NCBI GenBank assembly: GCA_900769325.1
Contig: CAAGGF010000011.1
Span: forward strand, 1-14,059
Length of the DNA: 14,059 bases
Source of the DNA: Spirochaetia bacterium
GTDB lineage: Bacteria > Spirochaetota > Spirochaetia > Treponematales > Treponemataceae
Direction: 5' to 3'
Of the stretch, positions 6,714 through 13,283 are shown piece after piece. The translations under genes and the position numbers were made by a program. How positions within the stretch are numbered: position 1 is the first letter of the stretch; the number at the start of each line of letters is the position of its first letter. The notes beneath the pieces were generated by a model, which was given only the letters and a program-made list of their open reading frames with translations, was not told where the DNA came from and made no database searches.

Positions 6714-7439
6714 ATGTCATTAACACAAACTGAACAAAAAATTTTATCTGCAAACACGGCTGTAGAAACTTTAATCGAAAAAGGTCTCATCTTCAGCGGA
6801 ATGAAAATCGGGCTCGGAACTGGTTCAACTGCACTTCCTGCTGTAAAACGCCTGTCCGAATTCATCAAGGACGGAACTCTAAAAGACATTAAAGCGGTTG
6901 TAACGAGTTTTCAGACTGAAAATGCCTGTGCCGACTGGGGAATTCCGGTTTATTCTTTTAAAGACAGAATTATAAACGGTTCTCTTGACCTTGCAATCGA
7001 CGGTGCAGATGAAATCGACCTTGAAAACAATTGTATAAAAGGCGGTGGCGCTGCTTTATTGCGTGAAAAAATCGTTGCGTATAATGCAAAAAAATTTGTC
7101 GTTGTGGCAGATTCTTCAAAAGCCGTAAAAACTCTCGGAACAAAATTTCCGCTCCCTGTAGAAATTATCGGTGAAGCGTTTGTTCCTGTAAAAAAAGCAC
7201 TTGAAGCACTCGGGGCAAAAGTTGTTCTCCGTGAAGGCGTAAAAAAATGCGGTCCTGTAATCACAGATAACGGAAATCAGATTGTCGACTGTCTCTGGTC
7301 TTCTCCTGTAGATTCAAAAAAAATGGAAGACATCATAAACGACATTACGGGCGTTGTTGAAGTCGGATTTTTCACAAAAAATAAACCGGTTGCATTCATC
7401 GCAAAAGAAGACGGAACTGTCGAAGTCCGCGGATTGTAA
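6714..7439 (+). CDS. rpiA: Ribose-5-phosphate isomerase A
   Basis: A 241-residue cytoplasmic enzyme interconverting ribose 5-phosphate and ribulose 5-phosphate in the non-oxidative pentose phosphate pathway. Family signatures are all present: G-L-G-T-G-S-T (33-39), D-G-A-D-E-I-D with Asp96 and Asp99, K-G-G-G-A-A-L-L-R-E-K with Lys109 and catalytic Glu118, T-D-N-G-N, and G-V-V-E-V-G-F-F. Length is normal for the family. An in-frame ATG at 6702 would add four residues, but it has no ribosome-binding site. The ATG at 6714 is preceded by GGGAAAAATT, nearly the same context as the aroDE start, so it is preferred. It lies 35 bp after aroDE and 2 bp before the next gene, consistent with an operon. 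Confidence 0.95.
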   Translation: MSLTQTEQKILSANTAVETLIEKGLIFSGMKIGLGTGSTALPAVKRLSEFIKDGTLKDIKAVVTSFQTENACADWGIPVYSFKDRIINGSLDLAIDGADEIDLENNCIKGGGAALLREKIVAYNAKKFVVVADSSKAVKTLGTKFPLPVEIIGEAFVPVKKALEALGAKVVLREGVKKCGPVITDNGNQIVDCLWSSPVDSKKMEDIINDITGVVEVGFFTKNKPVAFIAKEDGTVEVRGL

Positions 7440-7441
7440 AA

Positions 7442-8848
7442 ATGTTTCCGCCTTTTCCTACAGAAGACGCTTTTGAAATTTGCCGCCAGACTGTAAAAGA
7501 CTTGCAGGAACAAAAATCGTTTCTGAAGCGCATTACAAAAAAAAGTCTTGAGCGTAAAAATCAGGGCGTCATGCTCGGTTCTCTTGTTTGTGCGGACAAA
7601 GACGGAACAAAAATCGTTTTAAAGGCTGTTTCGGGGATTAGTTTTCAGCTTGTCGAGAAAAAAAAGTTAAAAAATCATATAGTCGTTCCGCCGATTGTTT
7701 CTGCAAAAAGAATAAAACGCGCGCTTTCAAAAAATGACAGAAAAATTCATTCGCTTACAAAAAGAATTTTTGTTCTTTCTGAAAAATTAAAAAAATCTTC
7801 TGCATCTTTAAATGATAAAAAAAATCAGAAATTCGCAGAAAAAAAAAGAATTTTTTCAGATTGGCGGAAAAAGTTGTGTATGGAATCGCTTGAAAAAGTT
7901 TTTTCGCTGTACGAATTTCACTGTGCCAACGGTAAAACGAAAAAACTTCTTGAAATTTGTAACAAAAATCTTCCACCCACTGGAACTGGGGATTGCTGTG
8001 CCCCGAAACTTCTTGATTACGCTTTCAAAAATTCGCTGAAACCGCTTTCGATGGCAGAAGTTTTCTACGATGAAAAAACTGATTTTTATAATTTAATCCC
8101 TGTTTATCCGTGTGAAGAGAGGTGTTCACTGATTCTTCCTGAAATGCTCGGATTAAAAATCGTTTACCGCGACGAAAATCTTGTGGTCGTTGACAAAAAA
8201 AGCGGAGTTTTGAGCGTTCCGGGGCGTGGGCCTGAAAAACAGGATTCAATCGTAACGAGGGTCAAAAATCTTTTTCCTGATTGTATAAATCAGCCTTCGG
8301 TTCACAGACTTGATATGGAAACGAGCGGGCTTATGGTTCTGGCTTTTGACGCACAAACTCACAGGGAATTAAACAGGCAGTTTGAAAACCGCGAAGTAAA
8401 AAAAGAATATATTGCAGTTTTAGACGGAATTATATTAAAAAAAGATTTCTCGCAGAATGAACGGATAAAATGGTTTTCGGAAAAATCAGGAATTATGGAA
8501 CTTTATTTTCGTCTCGATGTTGAAAACCGTCCGCATCAGATTTGGGATGAAGAAAACGGAAAAAAATCAGTCACGGAATTTGAAATTTTGAATTTTGAAA
8601 ATTATAAAAATCCTCAGGGAAAAATTCAAAAATCGACGCGTGTAAAATTCATTCCGCACACAGGACGAACTCATCAGCTCAGGCTTGCATCAAGCGATAT
8701 TCACGGTTTTAATCATCAGATAATTGGTGACAGTCTTTACGGCGTTTTTACGGAAGGGCAGAGGCTTTTGCTTCATTCTTCGTATTTGAGTTTTGTTCAT
8801 CCTGTTTCCGGGAAAAGAATGGAATTTTCTCTTAACCCGGAATTTTAA
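7442..8848 (+). CDS. RluA-type RNA pseudouridine synthase with long N-terminal module
   Basis: 468 residues. The C-terminal half (about 238-468) is an RluA-family synthase, converting specific uridines in rRNA or tRNA to pseudouridine. It has D-K-K-S-G-V-L-S-V-P-G (251-261), the catalytic H-R-L-D with Asp291, R-Q-F-x-x-R-x-x-x-K-x-Y, H-T-G-R-T-H-Q-L-R (406-414), G-D-x-L-Y-G (429-434) and L-L-L-H. The N-terminal 235 residues are not the usual S4 domain. They hold a small strand-rich start, V-V-P-P (81-84), a lysine-rich likely coiled coil (about 90-150), then P-P-T-G-T-G-D-C-C-A-P-K-L-L (178-191) and Y-P-C-E-E-R-C (222-228). From memory, this layout recurs in a subfamily found in Bacteroidetes and Vibrio. 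Cys185, 186, 224 and 228 could bind a metal, which is inference. The RNA target cannot be read from sequence. It is the last gene of the run, with no terminator hairpin before the convergent neighbour. Confidence 0.88.
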   Translation: MFPPFPTEDAFEICRQTVKDLQEQKSFLKRITKKSLERKNQGVMLGSLVCADKDGTKIVLKAVSGISFQLVEKKKLKNHIVVPPIVSAKRIKRALSKNDRKIHSLTKRIFVLSEKLKKSSASLNDKKNQKFAEKKRIFSDWRKKLCMESLEKVFSLYEFHCANGKTKKLLEICNKNLPPTGTGDCCAPKLLDYAFKNSLKPLSMAEVFYDEKTDFYNLIPVYPCEERCSLILPEMLGLKIVYRDENLVVVDKKSGVLSVPGRGPEKQDSIVTRVKNLFPDCINQPSVHRLDMETSGLMVLAFDAQTHRELNRQFENREVKKEYIAVLDGIILKKDFSQNERIKWFSEKSGIMELYFRLDVENRPHQIWDEENGKKSVTEFEILNFENYKNPQGKIQKSTRVKFIPHTGRTHQLRLASSDIHGFNHQIIGDSLYGVFTEGQRLLLHSSYLSFVHPVSGKRMEFSLNPEF

Positions 8849-8857
8849 TCAGAATTT

Positions 8858-10591
8858 TTAATTTTTTGCGGCGGAAATTTTTTCAGCGTGTTTTAGAGCA
8901 TCTGTAATGTTGTCGAAAATGTTTTCTCGGCCGATAGCATCTGCCATTCCCGATTTGTTCAAAAGTTTCATCGGCTGTTCCTGAACTCCGCTTAAAATTA
9001 TCGTGATGTTTTTTCTGTCGCACGCAGATTTACACTGACTTAATGCGTTTATTCCGCCGGCATCGAGGTATTTTGTATTTTTCATGCGGAGAATAAGTGT
9101 TTTGTAGTCGGCACCAGCGCGTTCAGATGCGAGTTCAAATTTTCTTACAGTTCCGAAGAAAAGAGGACCGTCGATTTCGTATACGATTACGCCTTTTGGA
9201 AGGTCAAGAGTTTCTTCGCTGCCGTCGCCTGAAATTCCTGCGATTAATGATTTTTCGTTTGTTTCGACTTCGCTTAAATCAATCATTTTTTTGATGAAGA
9301 AGAATGCGGCGAATGCAAGACCGATTAAAATTGCGTAAGTTAAATCGATGAAAACTGTGATTAAAAATGTTACGGTTAAAACGCAAATATCGGATTTTTG
9401 TCCTTTGAGGAGTTTTCTGATTGCCGGAAGACCTGCCATATTCCATGCAACGCTCATAAGAACTGCTGCAAGAGCCGGGAGAGGAATGTATTCAACATAA
9501 CTTCCGAAGCAGAGCATAATTAAAAGAAGAATTACGGCGTGGATGATTCCTGCGACTGGAGTTCTTCCGCCGTTGTTGATGTTTGTGGCCGTTCTTGCAA
9601 TTGCTCCTGTTGCCGGAAGTCCCCCGAAAAGCGGGCTGAAAATGTTTGCAATTCCCTGACCGATTAATTCGTTGTTTGAATTGTGTTTTGCTCCAATCAT
9701 TCCGTCGGCAACAACTGCAGAAAGCAGGGATTCAATGGCTGCAAGTACGGCTATGGAAATTGAAGTCGGAAGAACTTTTGTAATCGTTGAAATTGAAAAA
9801 TTTGGAAGTTTCGGTGTTGGTAGTCCATTCGGAATTGAGTAGCGGTCTTTTATGATGTCTGCATGCCATGGTGAATTAAGTTCTGAAGCTCCATGAACAA
9901 AGTTTGAAATTATGAGATTTACGACTGTTGCAAGAATTATGACGATTAAACTTCCCGGAATTTTTTTAGTAACTTTTGGCCACAGAAAAATTATTACAAG
10001 GCAGATTACAGCCATTGCCGTTGAATAGAAGTTTATGGAACTGATTGAATTTGCGTAGACAAGAATTTTTTCTGCGAAAGTTCCCGGCATTTTTGTGTAT
10101 GTTTTCCCGAATGCTGTAACGGGATTTGCTTCAGAGATTACTTCAAGCCCGAAAAAGTCTCCGATTTGTCCTGTTGCGATTGTTACGGCAACTCCGGCAG
10201 TAAATCCGACTACAATTGTATACGGAATGAATTTTACAAGTCCGCCTAATTTAAAAGCTCCTAAAAGAATTAAGAAAATTCCTGCAAGAACGGTAGCCGT
10301 TGCAAGTCCTGAAAATCCTAAATCCGGGTTGTTGACGATTGCATAAATTATTACTGTGAATGCTCCGGTCGGTCCTCCAATCTGGCATTTTGTTCCGCCG
10401 AATGCTGCAATACAGAAACCTGCGACGATTGCTGTGTAAAGTCCAGTTTCCGGTGCACAGCCGCTTGCGATTGCAAATGCGATTGAAAGTGGAAGAGCAA
10501 CGATTCCTACGATGATTCCGGCAATTAAATCCTGAACAAAGGCTTTTCCGGAGTAACCTTTTAAACTGTTTAGTAATTCTGGTTTATACAT
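8858..10591 (-). CDS. SulP/SLC26-family anion transporter with STAS domain
   Basis: 577-residue inner-membrane transporter. Residues about 18-435 are the hydrophobic SulP core, with D-L-I-A-G-I-I-V-G-I-V-A-L-P-L-S near the start and G-G-P-T-G-A (72-77) in the substrate-site region. A cytoplasmic STAS domain follows (about 463-572), with the strand G-V-I-V-Y-E-I-D-G-P-L-F-F-G and the loop Y-L-D-A-G-G near residue 510, where anti-sigma-antagonist relatives are phosphorylated on the residue after Asp. Here that residue is Ala, so that kind of phosphorylation is unlikely. SulP proteins carry sulfate, bicarbonate or dicarboxylates; the substrate is not decidable here. The start is supported by CAGGA 8 nt upstream on the minus strand. 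The gene converges on rluA (9-bp gap) and diverges from the ptsN-like gene. Confidence 0.92.
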   Translation of the reverse strand: MYKPELLNSLKGYSGKAFVQDLIAGIIVGIVALPLSIAFAIASGCAPETGLYTAIVAGFCIAAFGGTKCQIGGPTGAFTVIIYAIVNNPDLGFSGLATATVLAGIFLILLGAFKLGGLVKFIPYTIVVGFTAGVAVTIATGQIGDFFGLEVISEANPVTAFGKTYTKMPGTFAEKILVYANSISSINFYSTAMAVICLVIIFLWPKVTKKIPGSLIVIILATVVNLIISNFVHGASELNSPWHADIIKDRYSIPNGLPTPKLPNFSISTITKVLPTSISIAVLAAIESLLSAVVADGMIGAKHNSNNELIGQGIANIFSPLFGGLPATGAIARTATNINNGGRTPVAGIIHAVILLLIMLCFGSYVEYIPLPALAAVLMSVAWNMAGLPAIRKLLKGQKSDICVLTVTFLITVFIDLTYAILIGLAFAAFFFIKKMIDLSEVETNEKSLIAGISGDGSEETLDLPKGVIVYEIDGPLFFGTVRKFELASERAGADYKTLILRMKNTKYLDAGGINALSQCKSACDRKNITIILSGVQEQPMKLLNKSGMADAIGRENIFDNITDALKHAEKISAAKN

Positions 10592-10671
10592 TTTGTAAAT
10601 CCTGAAAATAACAAATTTTTACTGTTTGCTTTAATAAGCGTGATTTGTATTCTACAGTTTGTTCGGAAAAA

Positions 10672-10698
10672 ATTAAAGTGGAAAAAAACTGCATTCAA
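10672..10698 (-). promoter_or_regulatory. Weak candidate promoter for the SulP gene
   Basis: On the minus strand TTGAAT (10693-10698), a short 15-bp spacer and TTTAAT (10672-10677) face the SulP gene. A second possible -10, TAGAAT, lies at 10649-10654. Neither is strong, and only the divergent arrangement demands a promoter in this gap. Confidence 0.25.
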
Positions 10699-10751
10699 GG
10701 ATAACATTTAAACAGTTTTTAGTTTTCTTTGAACATTTTACATTTTTTTTC

Positions 10752-10780
10752 TTGACAATAAACATAACTGAAAATAAAAT
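10752..10780 (+). promoter_or_regulatory. Near-consensus promoter giving a leaderless ptsN mRNA
   Basis: TTGACA (10752-10757) matches the sigma-70 -35 consensus exactly. After 17 bp comes TAAAAT (10775-10780). Only six bases separate it from the ATG at 10787, so the transcription start falls on or within a base of the start codon. No Shine-Dalgarno sequence is present. Confidence 0.8.
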
Positions 10781-10786
10781 AGAATT

Positions 10787-11233
10787 ATGGACTTAAAAAG
10801 CGTATTAACGACAGATACAGTAAACCTTCATTTGAAAGGTAAAACAAAAGAAGAAATCATCGACGAAATGTTAGACATTCTTGTAAAAGCAGGAAAGGTT
10901 TCAGATAAAAAGAGTGCTCATGATTGCGTTTTAGAAAGAGAACGCAAAATGTCTACAGGTATGAAGCATGGAATCGCTATTCCGCACGGTAAAACAGATT
11001 CTGTTACTGATTTAGTTGCCTGCATCGGAATTTCAGATAAACCTGTTGATTTTGATTCACTTGATCAGGAACCTTGCAGAATTTTCATTATGACATTATC
11101 TCCTGTAAACAAAACAGGACCGCATCTTCAGTTCCTTGCAGAAGTCAGTCTTCTTTTCAAGAGTGCAGATAAGCGTCAGCAAATTCTCAACACTCAAGAC
11201 AAAGCAGAAGTAATAAAAATTCTAACAGAATAG
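10787..11233 (+). CDS. ptsN: PTS EIIA component, PtsN (nitrogen/fructose) type
   Basis: 148-residue cytoplasmic single-domain EIIA of the fructose/mannitol/Ntr family. The phosphorylated histidine is His67 in G-I-A-I-P-H-G-K, preceded by R-E-R-K-M-S-T-G; the second conserved histidine is His113 (G-P-H-L-Q-F-L-A). Length is typical of stand-alone PtsN. No EIIB, EIIC, HPr or EI gene is nearby, which favours a regulatory rather than sugar-uptake role. Treponemes are known for incomplete, regulatory PTS systems. The gene is divergent from the SulP transporter and is followed by its own terminator, so it is a single-gene unit. It is probably translated from a leaderless mRNA. The symbol reflects family, not a proven nitrogen role. 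Confidence 0.9.
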   Translation: MDLKSVLTTDTVNLHLKGKTKEEIIDEMLDILVKAGKVSDKKSAHDCVLERERKMSTGMKHGIAIPHGKTDSVTDLVACIGISDKPVDFDSLDQEPCRIFIMTLSPVNKTGPHLQFLAEVSLLFKSADKRQQILNTQDKAEVIKILTE

Positions 11234-11251
11234 TTTTATTTCTTTCTATGG

Positions 11252-11289
11252 AAAAGGCCTTTATGTTAAATCGTGAAGGTCTTTTTTTT
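11252..11289 (+). terminator. Intrinsic terminator of the ptsN-like gene
   Basis: Stem AAAAGGCCTT (11252-11261) pairs with AAGGTCTTTT (11276-11285) with one G-T wobble, and the T-run continues to 11289. It lies 18 nt after the stop codon. Confidence 0.85.
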
Positions 11290-11483
11290 ATTTATTCTGA
11301 ATGTCGAATTTCTGTTTTGAATTGTAAATTTGTCATTTTAAGCGAAGTAAAAATTTGTTTTTGACAGACATTGTTTTTTGTATTCGTGTATTTTCAAAAC
11401 TTGAAACTAAGGCATTAAAAACAATATCTTATTTAATAATTTAAATTGATAAAAATCGTAAAATTTTTTAAAAGGCAGAATTT

Positions 11484-12053
11484 ATGAAATTTGAACCGCT
11501 TGTAAAATCAGAAAACCATGAATTTTTTTTAATCGACGGAAATTCAAAAATTGAAACAGAAAAAATAAAACTCATTTCAGATTTTTCGTTGCAGAATCCA
11601 GAACTCCCGGAAGAAAAGCTTTCGGCGGTTAAAGTTTTGTGGAGCGATGTCGAGCTTTCTTCGGGTGTGTACAATGAAGAATATCTTTCTAACCTTAGAG
11701 AATATTTAAAATTCCTCGAAGAAAATTCTAAATTCGTTTTCATTTATCCTGAGGCACAAAAAAATCTTGAAACGCCTGAAGAAGCTGAAAATTTTATTTC
11801 AGCGATGGTTCATGCCGCAAGAAGAATAAAAGATGCTCAGAGTGTTGCAGGGTTTGCCATTCCGAATGAAATTTTAATAAAAGACAAATCAGAAGGTTTT
11901 TTGCCGGAAGGTTATTCATTTTGGTTTGTTCAGGAAATGAGCAAAAAACATTCGCATTATGTTTATTTTGCTGATGAAAAATTTTTAAAGGAAAATTCGC
12001 TTTTTGATTCGGCGTTAAAAACTGATTTTATTTTCTGGAAATCGTTCGTTTAG
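11484..12053 (+). CDS. Uncharacterised protein, possible reduced TIM-barrel
   Basis: 189-residue cytoplasmic protein without signal peptide or membrane segment. I do not recognise it with certainty. The stretch V-L-W-S-D-V-E-L-S-S-G-V-Y-N-E-E-Y-L-S-N-L-R-x-Y-L (51-75) and G-F-A-I-P-N-E (123-129) resemble parts of clan A glycosidase barrels, where W-x-D-x-E-P-x-x-G-x-Y-D and an Asn-Glu pair with the acid/base Glu occur. At 189 residues it is far shorter than a full (about 300-residue) barrel and no second catalytic Glu is evident. It may be a reduced, non-catalytic relative, or the likeness may be fortuitous. A weak AAGGCAG lies 5 nt before the ATG. Codon use resembles the neighbouring genes. 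It stands alone between the ptsN terminator and the lytic transglycosylase promoter. Confidence 0.7.
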   Translation: MKFEPLVKSENHEFFLIDGNSKIETEKIKLISDFSLQNPELPEEKLSAVKVLWSDVELSSGVYNEEYLSNLREYLKFLEENSKFVFIYPEAQKNLETPEEAENFISAMVHAARRIKDAQSVAGFAIPNEILIKDKSEGFLPEGYSFWFVQEMSKKHSHYVYFADEKFLKENSLFDSALKTDFIFWKSFV

Positions 12054-12086
12054 TTTTCAGAAAATTTAAAATCTTGCAAAATTTTT

Positions 12087-12116
12087 CGGTTAAAACGCAA
12101 TGTTTGCGAAAAACCG
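12087..12116. other. Nested hairpin after the uncharacterised gene
   Basis: Outer arms CGGTT (12087-12091) and AACCG (12112-12116) enclose inner arms CGCAA (12096-12100) and TTGCG (12104-12108) around a TGT loop. No T-run follows on either strand, so it is not a classic terminator, but its place 33 nt after the stop codon fits a 3' end structure. Confidence 0.45.
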
Positions 12117-12168
12117 TAAAGTTTTCAAATAAAAGTTCCGAAATTCATTAAAATAACATCAAATTCTC

Positions 12169-12197
12169 TTGCAATAAATTTTAATTTGTGTCATTAT
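12169..12197 (+). promoter_or_regulatory. Candidate promoter of the lytic transglycosylase
   Basis: TTGCAA (12169-12174), 17 bp, CATTAT (12192-12197). A strong ribosome-binding site GGAGGA (12215-12220) follows, five bases before the ATG at 12226. Confidence 0.4.
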
Positions 12198-12225
12198 TCA
12201 GTCATAACTTATTTGGAGGAATTAA

Positions 12226-12993
12226 ATGACACAGGTTGAAAATAAAACTTTTTTTCAGACTTTCAAAAGTTATATCATTACTTGTGCTTTTTTCATTGTT
12301 GCTGCAATAACAGTTTCAGTTGCCTTTCCTTCAAAAGATTCAGAAGTTACAGGTCCTGGCATTAAAACCGTTTCAGAATCAGATTCAGAAGATTACATAT
12401 ATGAAGCTTCTCTTGCAGTAGAAAATATGAGTCGTGAAGACAGAGGTTTAAAACTTTATCGCAACCCTAATTCACGCGGTGCTGTAGAGTGGTTTTACCT
12501 TCACATAACAGGAAATCGTGATGTAACAATGGCAATTCTTGAAGAAGCAGAAAAAAACGATATTCCGCTTTCACTTGCATTTGCCCTTGCTTATACAGAA
12601 AGCCGTTATAATGTTCTTGCGGTGAATAAAAATACAAATTCTTCTATTGATAGGGGACTTTTTCAGTTAAATGATAAAAGCTTTCCAGGTCTTGAAGAAC
12701 AGGATTTTTTCAATCCAAAAATCAGTGCAAAATACGGAATGTCGCATCTTAAGCATTGTTTAAAAGTTGGTGGAAACGAAGTTACTGGAATTGCAATGTA
12801 TAATGCCGGAACAAATAAAGTAAAATCTGGCAGAACTCCGCATTCAACTCTTAATTATGTTGGAAAAATAGTTGCATACCAGGATAAACTTGAACGCCTC
12901 TTTACAGAAGAAGTTTGTCCGTATTTTGATGATATAAACAGTTTCGGTGGAGTTGCAGTTGCTCTTCTGAACAGTGATAAAATAAAAAACTAA
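12226..12993 (+). CDS. Membrane-anchored lytic transglycosylase (SLT domain)
   Basis: 255-residue periplasmic-facing enzyme predicted to cleave peptidoglycan between MurNAc and GlcNAc with formation of 1,6-anhydro-MurNAc. A single uncleaved membrane anchor (about 16-35) is followed by an acidic linker (about 37-60) and the SLT fold (about 95-225). Signatures are A-Y-T-E-S-R-Y-N with the catalytic Glu125, S-S-I-D-R-G-L-F-Q-L-N (139-149), A-M-Y-N-A-G-T-N-K-V (190-199) and L-N-Y-V-G-K-I (209-215). The hydrophobic segment is not followed by a lipobox, so it is anchored by the helix rather than lipid. The start is fixed by GGAGGA at ideal spacing, the strongest such site before any gene in the window. 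It is a single-gene unit, followed by the small RNA candidate. Confidence 0.92.
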   Translation: MTQVENKTFFQTFKSYIITCAFFIVAAITVSVAFPSKDSEVTGPGIKTVSESDSEDYIYEASLAVENMSREDRGLKLYRNPNSRGAVEWFYLHITGNRDVTMAILEEAEKNDIPLSLAFALAYTESRYNVLAVNKNTNSSIDRGLFQLNDKSFPGLEEQDFFNPKISAKYGMSHLKHCLKVGGNEVTGIAMYNAGTNKVKSGRTPHSTLNYVGKIVAYQDKLERLFTEEVCPYFDDINSFGGVAVALLNSDKIKN

Positions 12994-13053
12994 AGAAAAT
13001 AAAATTTACATAGATTTTAATTTTCTTTAAATATTGTAGTATATAATATAGAT

Positions 13054-13181
13054 GTTTCTAAAGTTTTTAGAAATGTTTATGGGAAATTCGATATAGAATT
13101 TACAAAATTCCCTTATATAAAATCCTCCTTATTTTTGGGTCAGTCCGTTTTTTATTGTTTTTTAGGGCTGACCCTTTTTTT
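13054..13181 (+). ncRNA. Candidate small RNA with anti-Shine-Dalgarno motif
   Basis: A perfect -10 box TATAAT (13042-13047) predicts a start near 13054. The transcript would begin with the perfect hairpin TTTCTAAA / GTT / TTTAGAAA (13055-13073). Next comes a second foldable segment, GGGAA (13081-13085) with TTCCC (13108-13112) or alternatively AAATTC/GAATTT (13084-13101). It then has an unpaired AT-rich stretch carrying TCCTCC (13123-13128), and ends in a strong terminator. There is no credible open frame. The -35 region is poor, which is the main weakness; it could instead be the 3' untranslated region of the gene upstream. Pairing of CCTCC with ribosome-binding sites is inference. Confidence 0.5.
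13137..13181 (+). terminator. Strong intrinsic terminator
   Basis: Ten-bp stem GGGTCAGTCC (13137-13146) with GGGCTGACCC (13165-13174), one T-G wobble, a T-rich 18-nt loop, then seven T. It ends the candidate small RNA or the lytic transglycosylase transcript. Confidence 0.9.
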
Positions 13182-13201
13182 ATGTGGTGAGAAAAATAAT
13201 A

Positions 13202-13219
13202 TTGTGAAAAAATTCACAG
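13202..13219. promoter_or_regulatory. Rex operator (ROP site)
   Basis: TTGTGAAAAAATTCACAG matches the published Rex consensus TTGTGAA-N4-TTCACAA except for the last base (G for A). It lies 5 bp upstream of the -35 box of the rex-like gene, indicating autoregulation. It is the only site of this quality noticed in the window. Confidence 0.85.
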
Positions 13220-13224
13220 TATTC

Positions 13225-13253
13225 TTGATTTTTTTTGAATTTTTGGATATAAA
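13225..13253 (+). promoter_or_regulatory. Promoter of the rex-like gene
   Basis: TTGATT (13225-13230), a 17-bp spacer and TATAAA (13248-13253). Transcription would start near 13260. The Rex operator falls at about -58 to -41, just upstream of -35 rather than over the core promoter. Confidence 0.65.
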
Positions 13254-13283
13254 TGCTTGTGTATAAACTAGGAAATCAATATA

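Noticed and set aside
10095..10346. 83-codon plus-strand frame inside the SulP gene
   Set aside because: It is antisense to conserved transporter sequence with no independent start signals or homology.
11361..11430. Promoter for the uncharacterised 189-residue protein (TTGACA at 11361, TTGAAA at 11401)
   Set aside because: Neither -35 has a convincing -10 at 16-18 bp, so no promoter was called.
12087..12116. Intrinsic terminator
   Set aside because: The hairpin is real, but no T-run follows on either strand.
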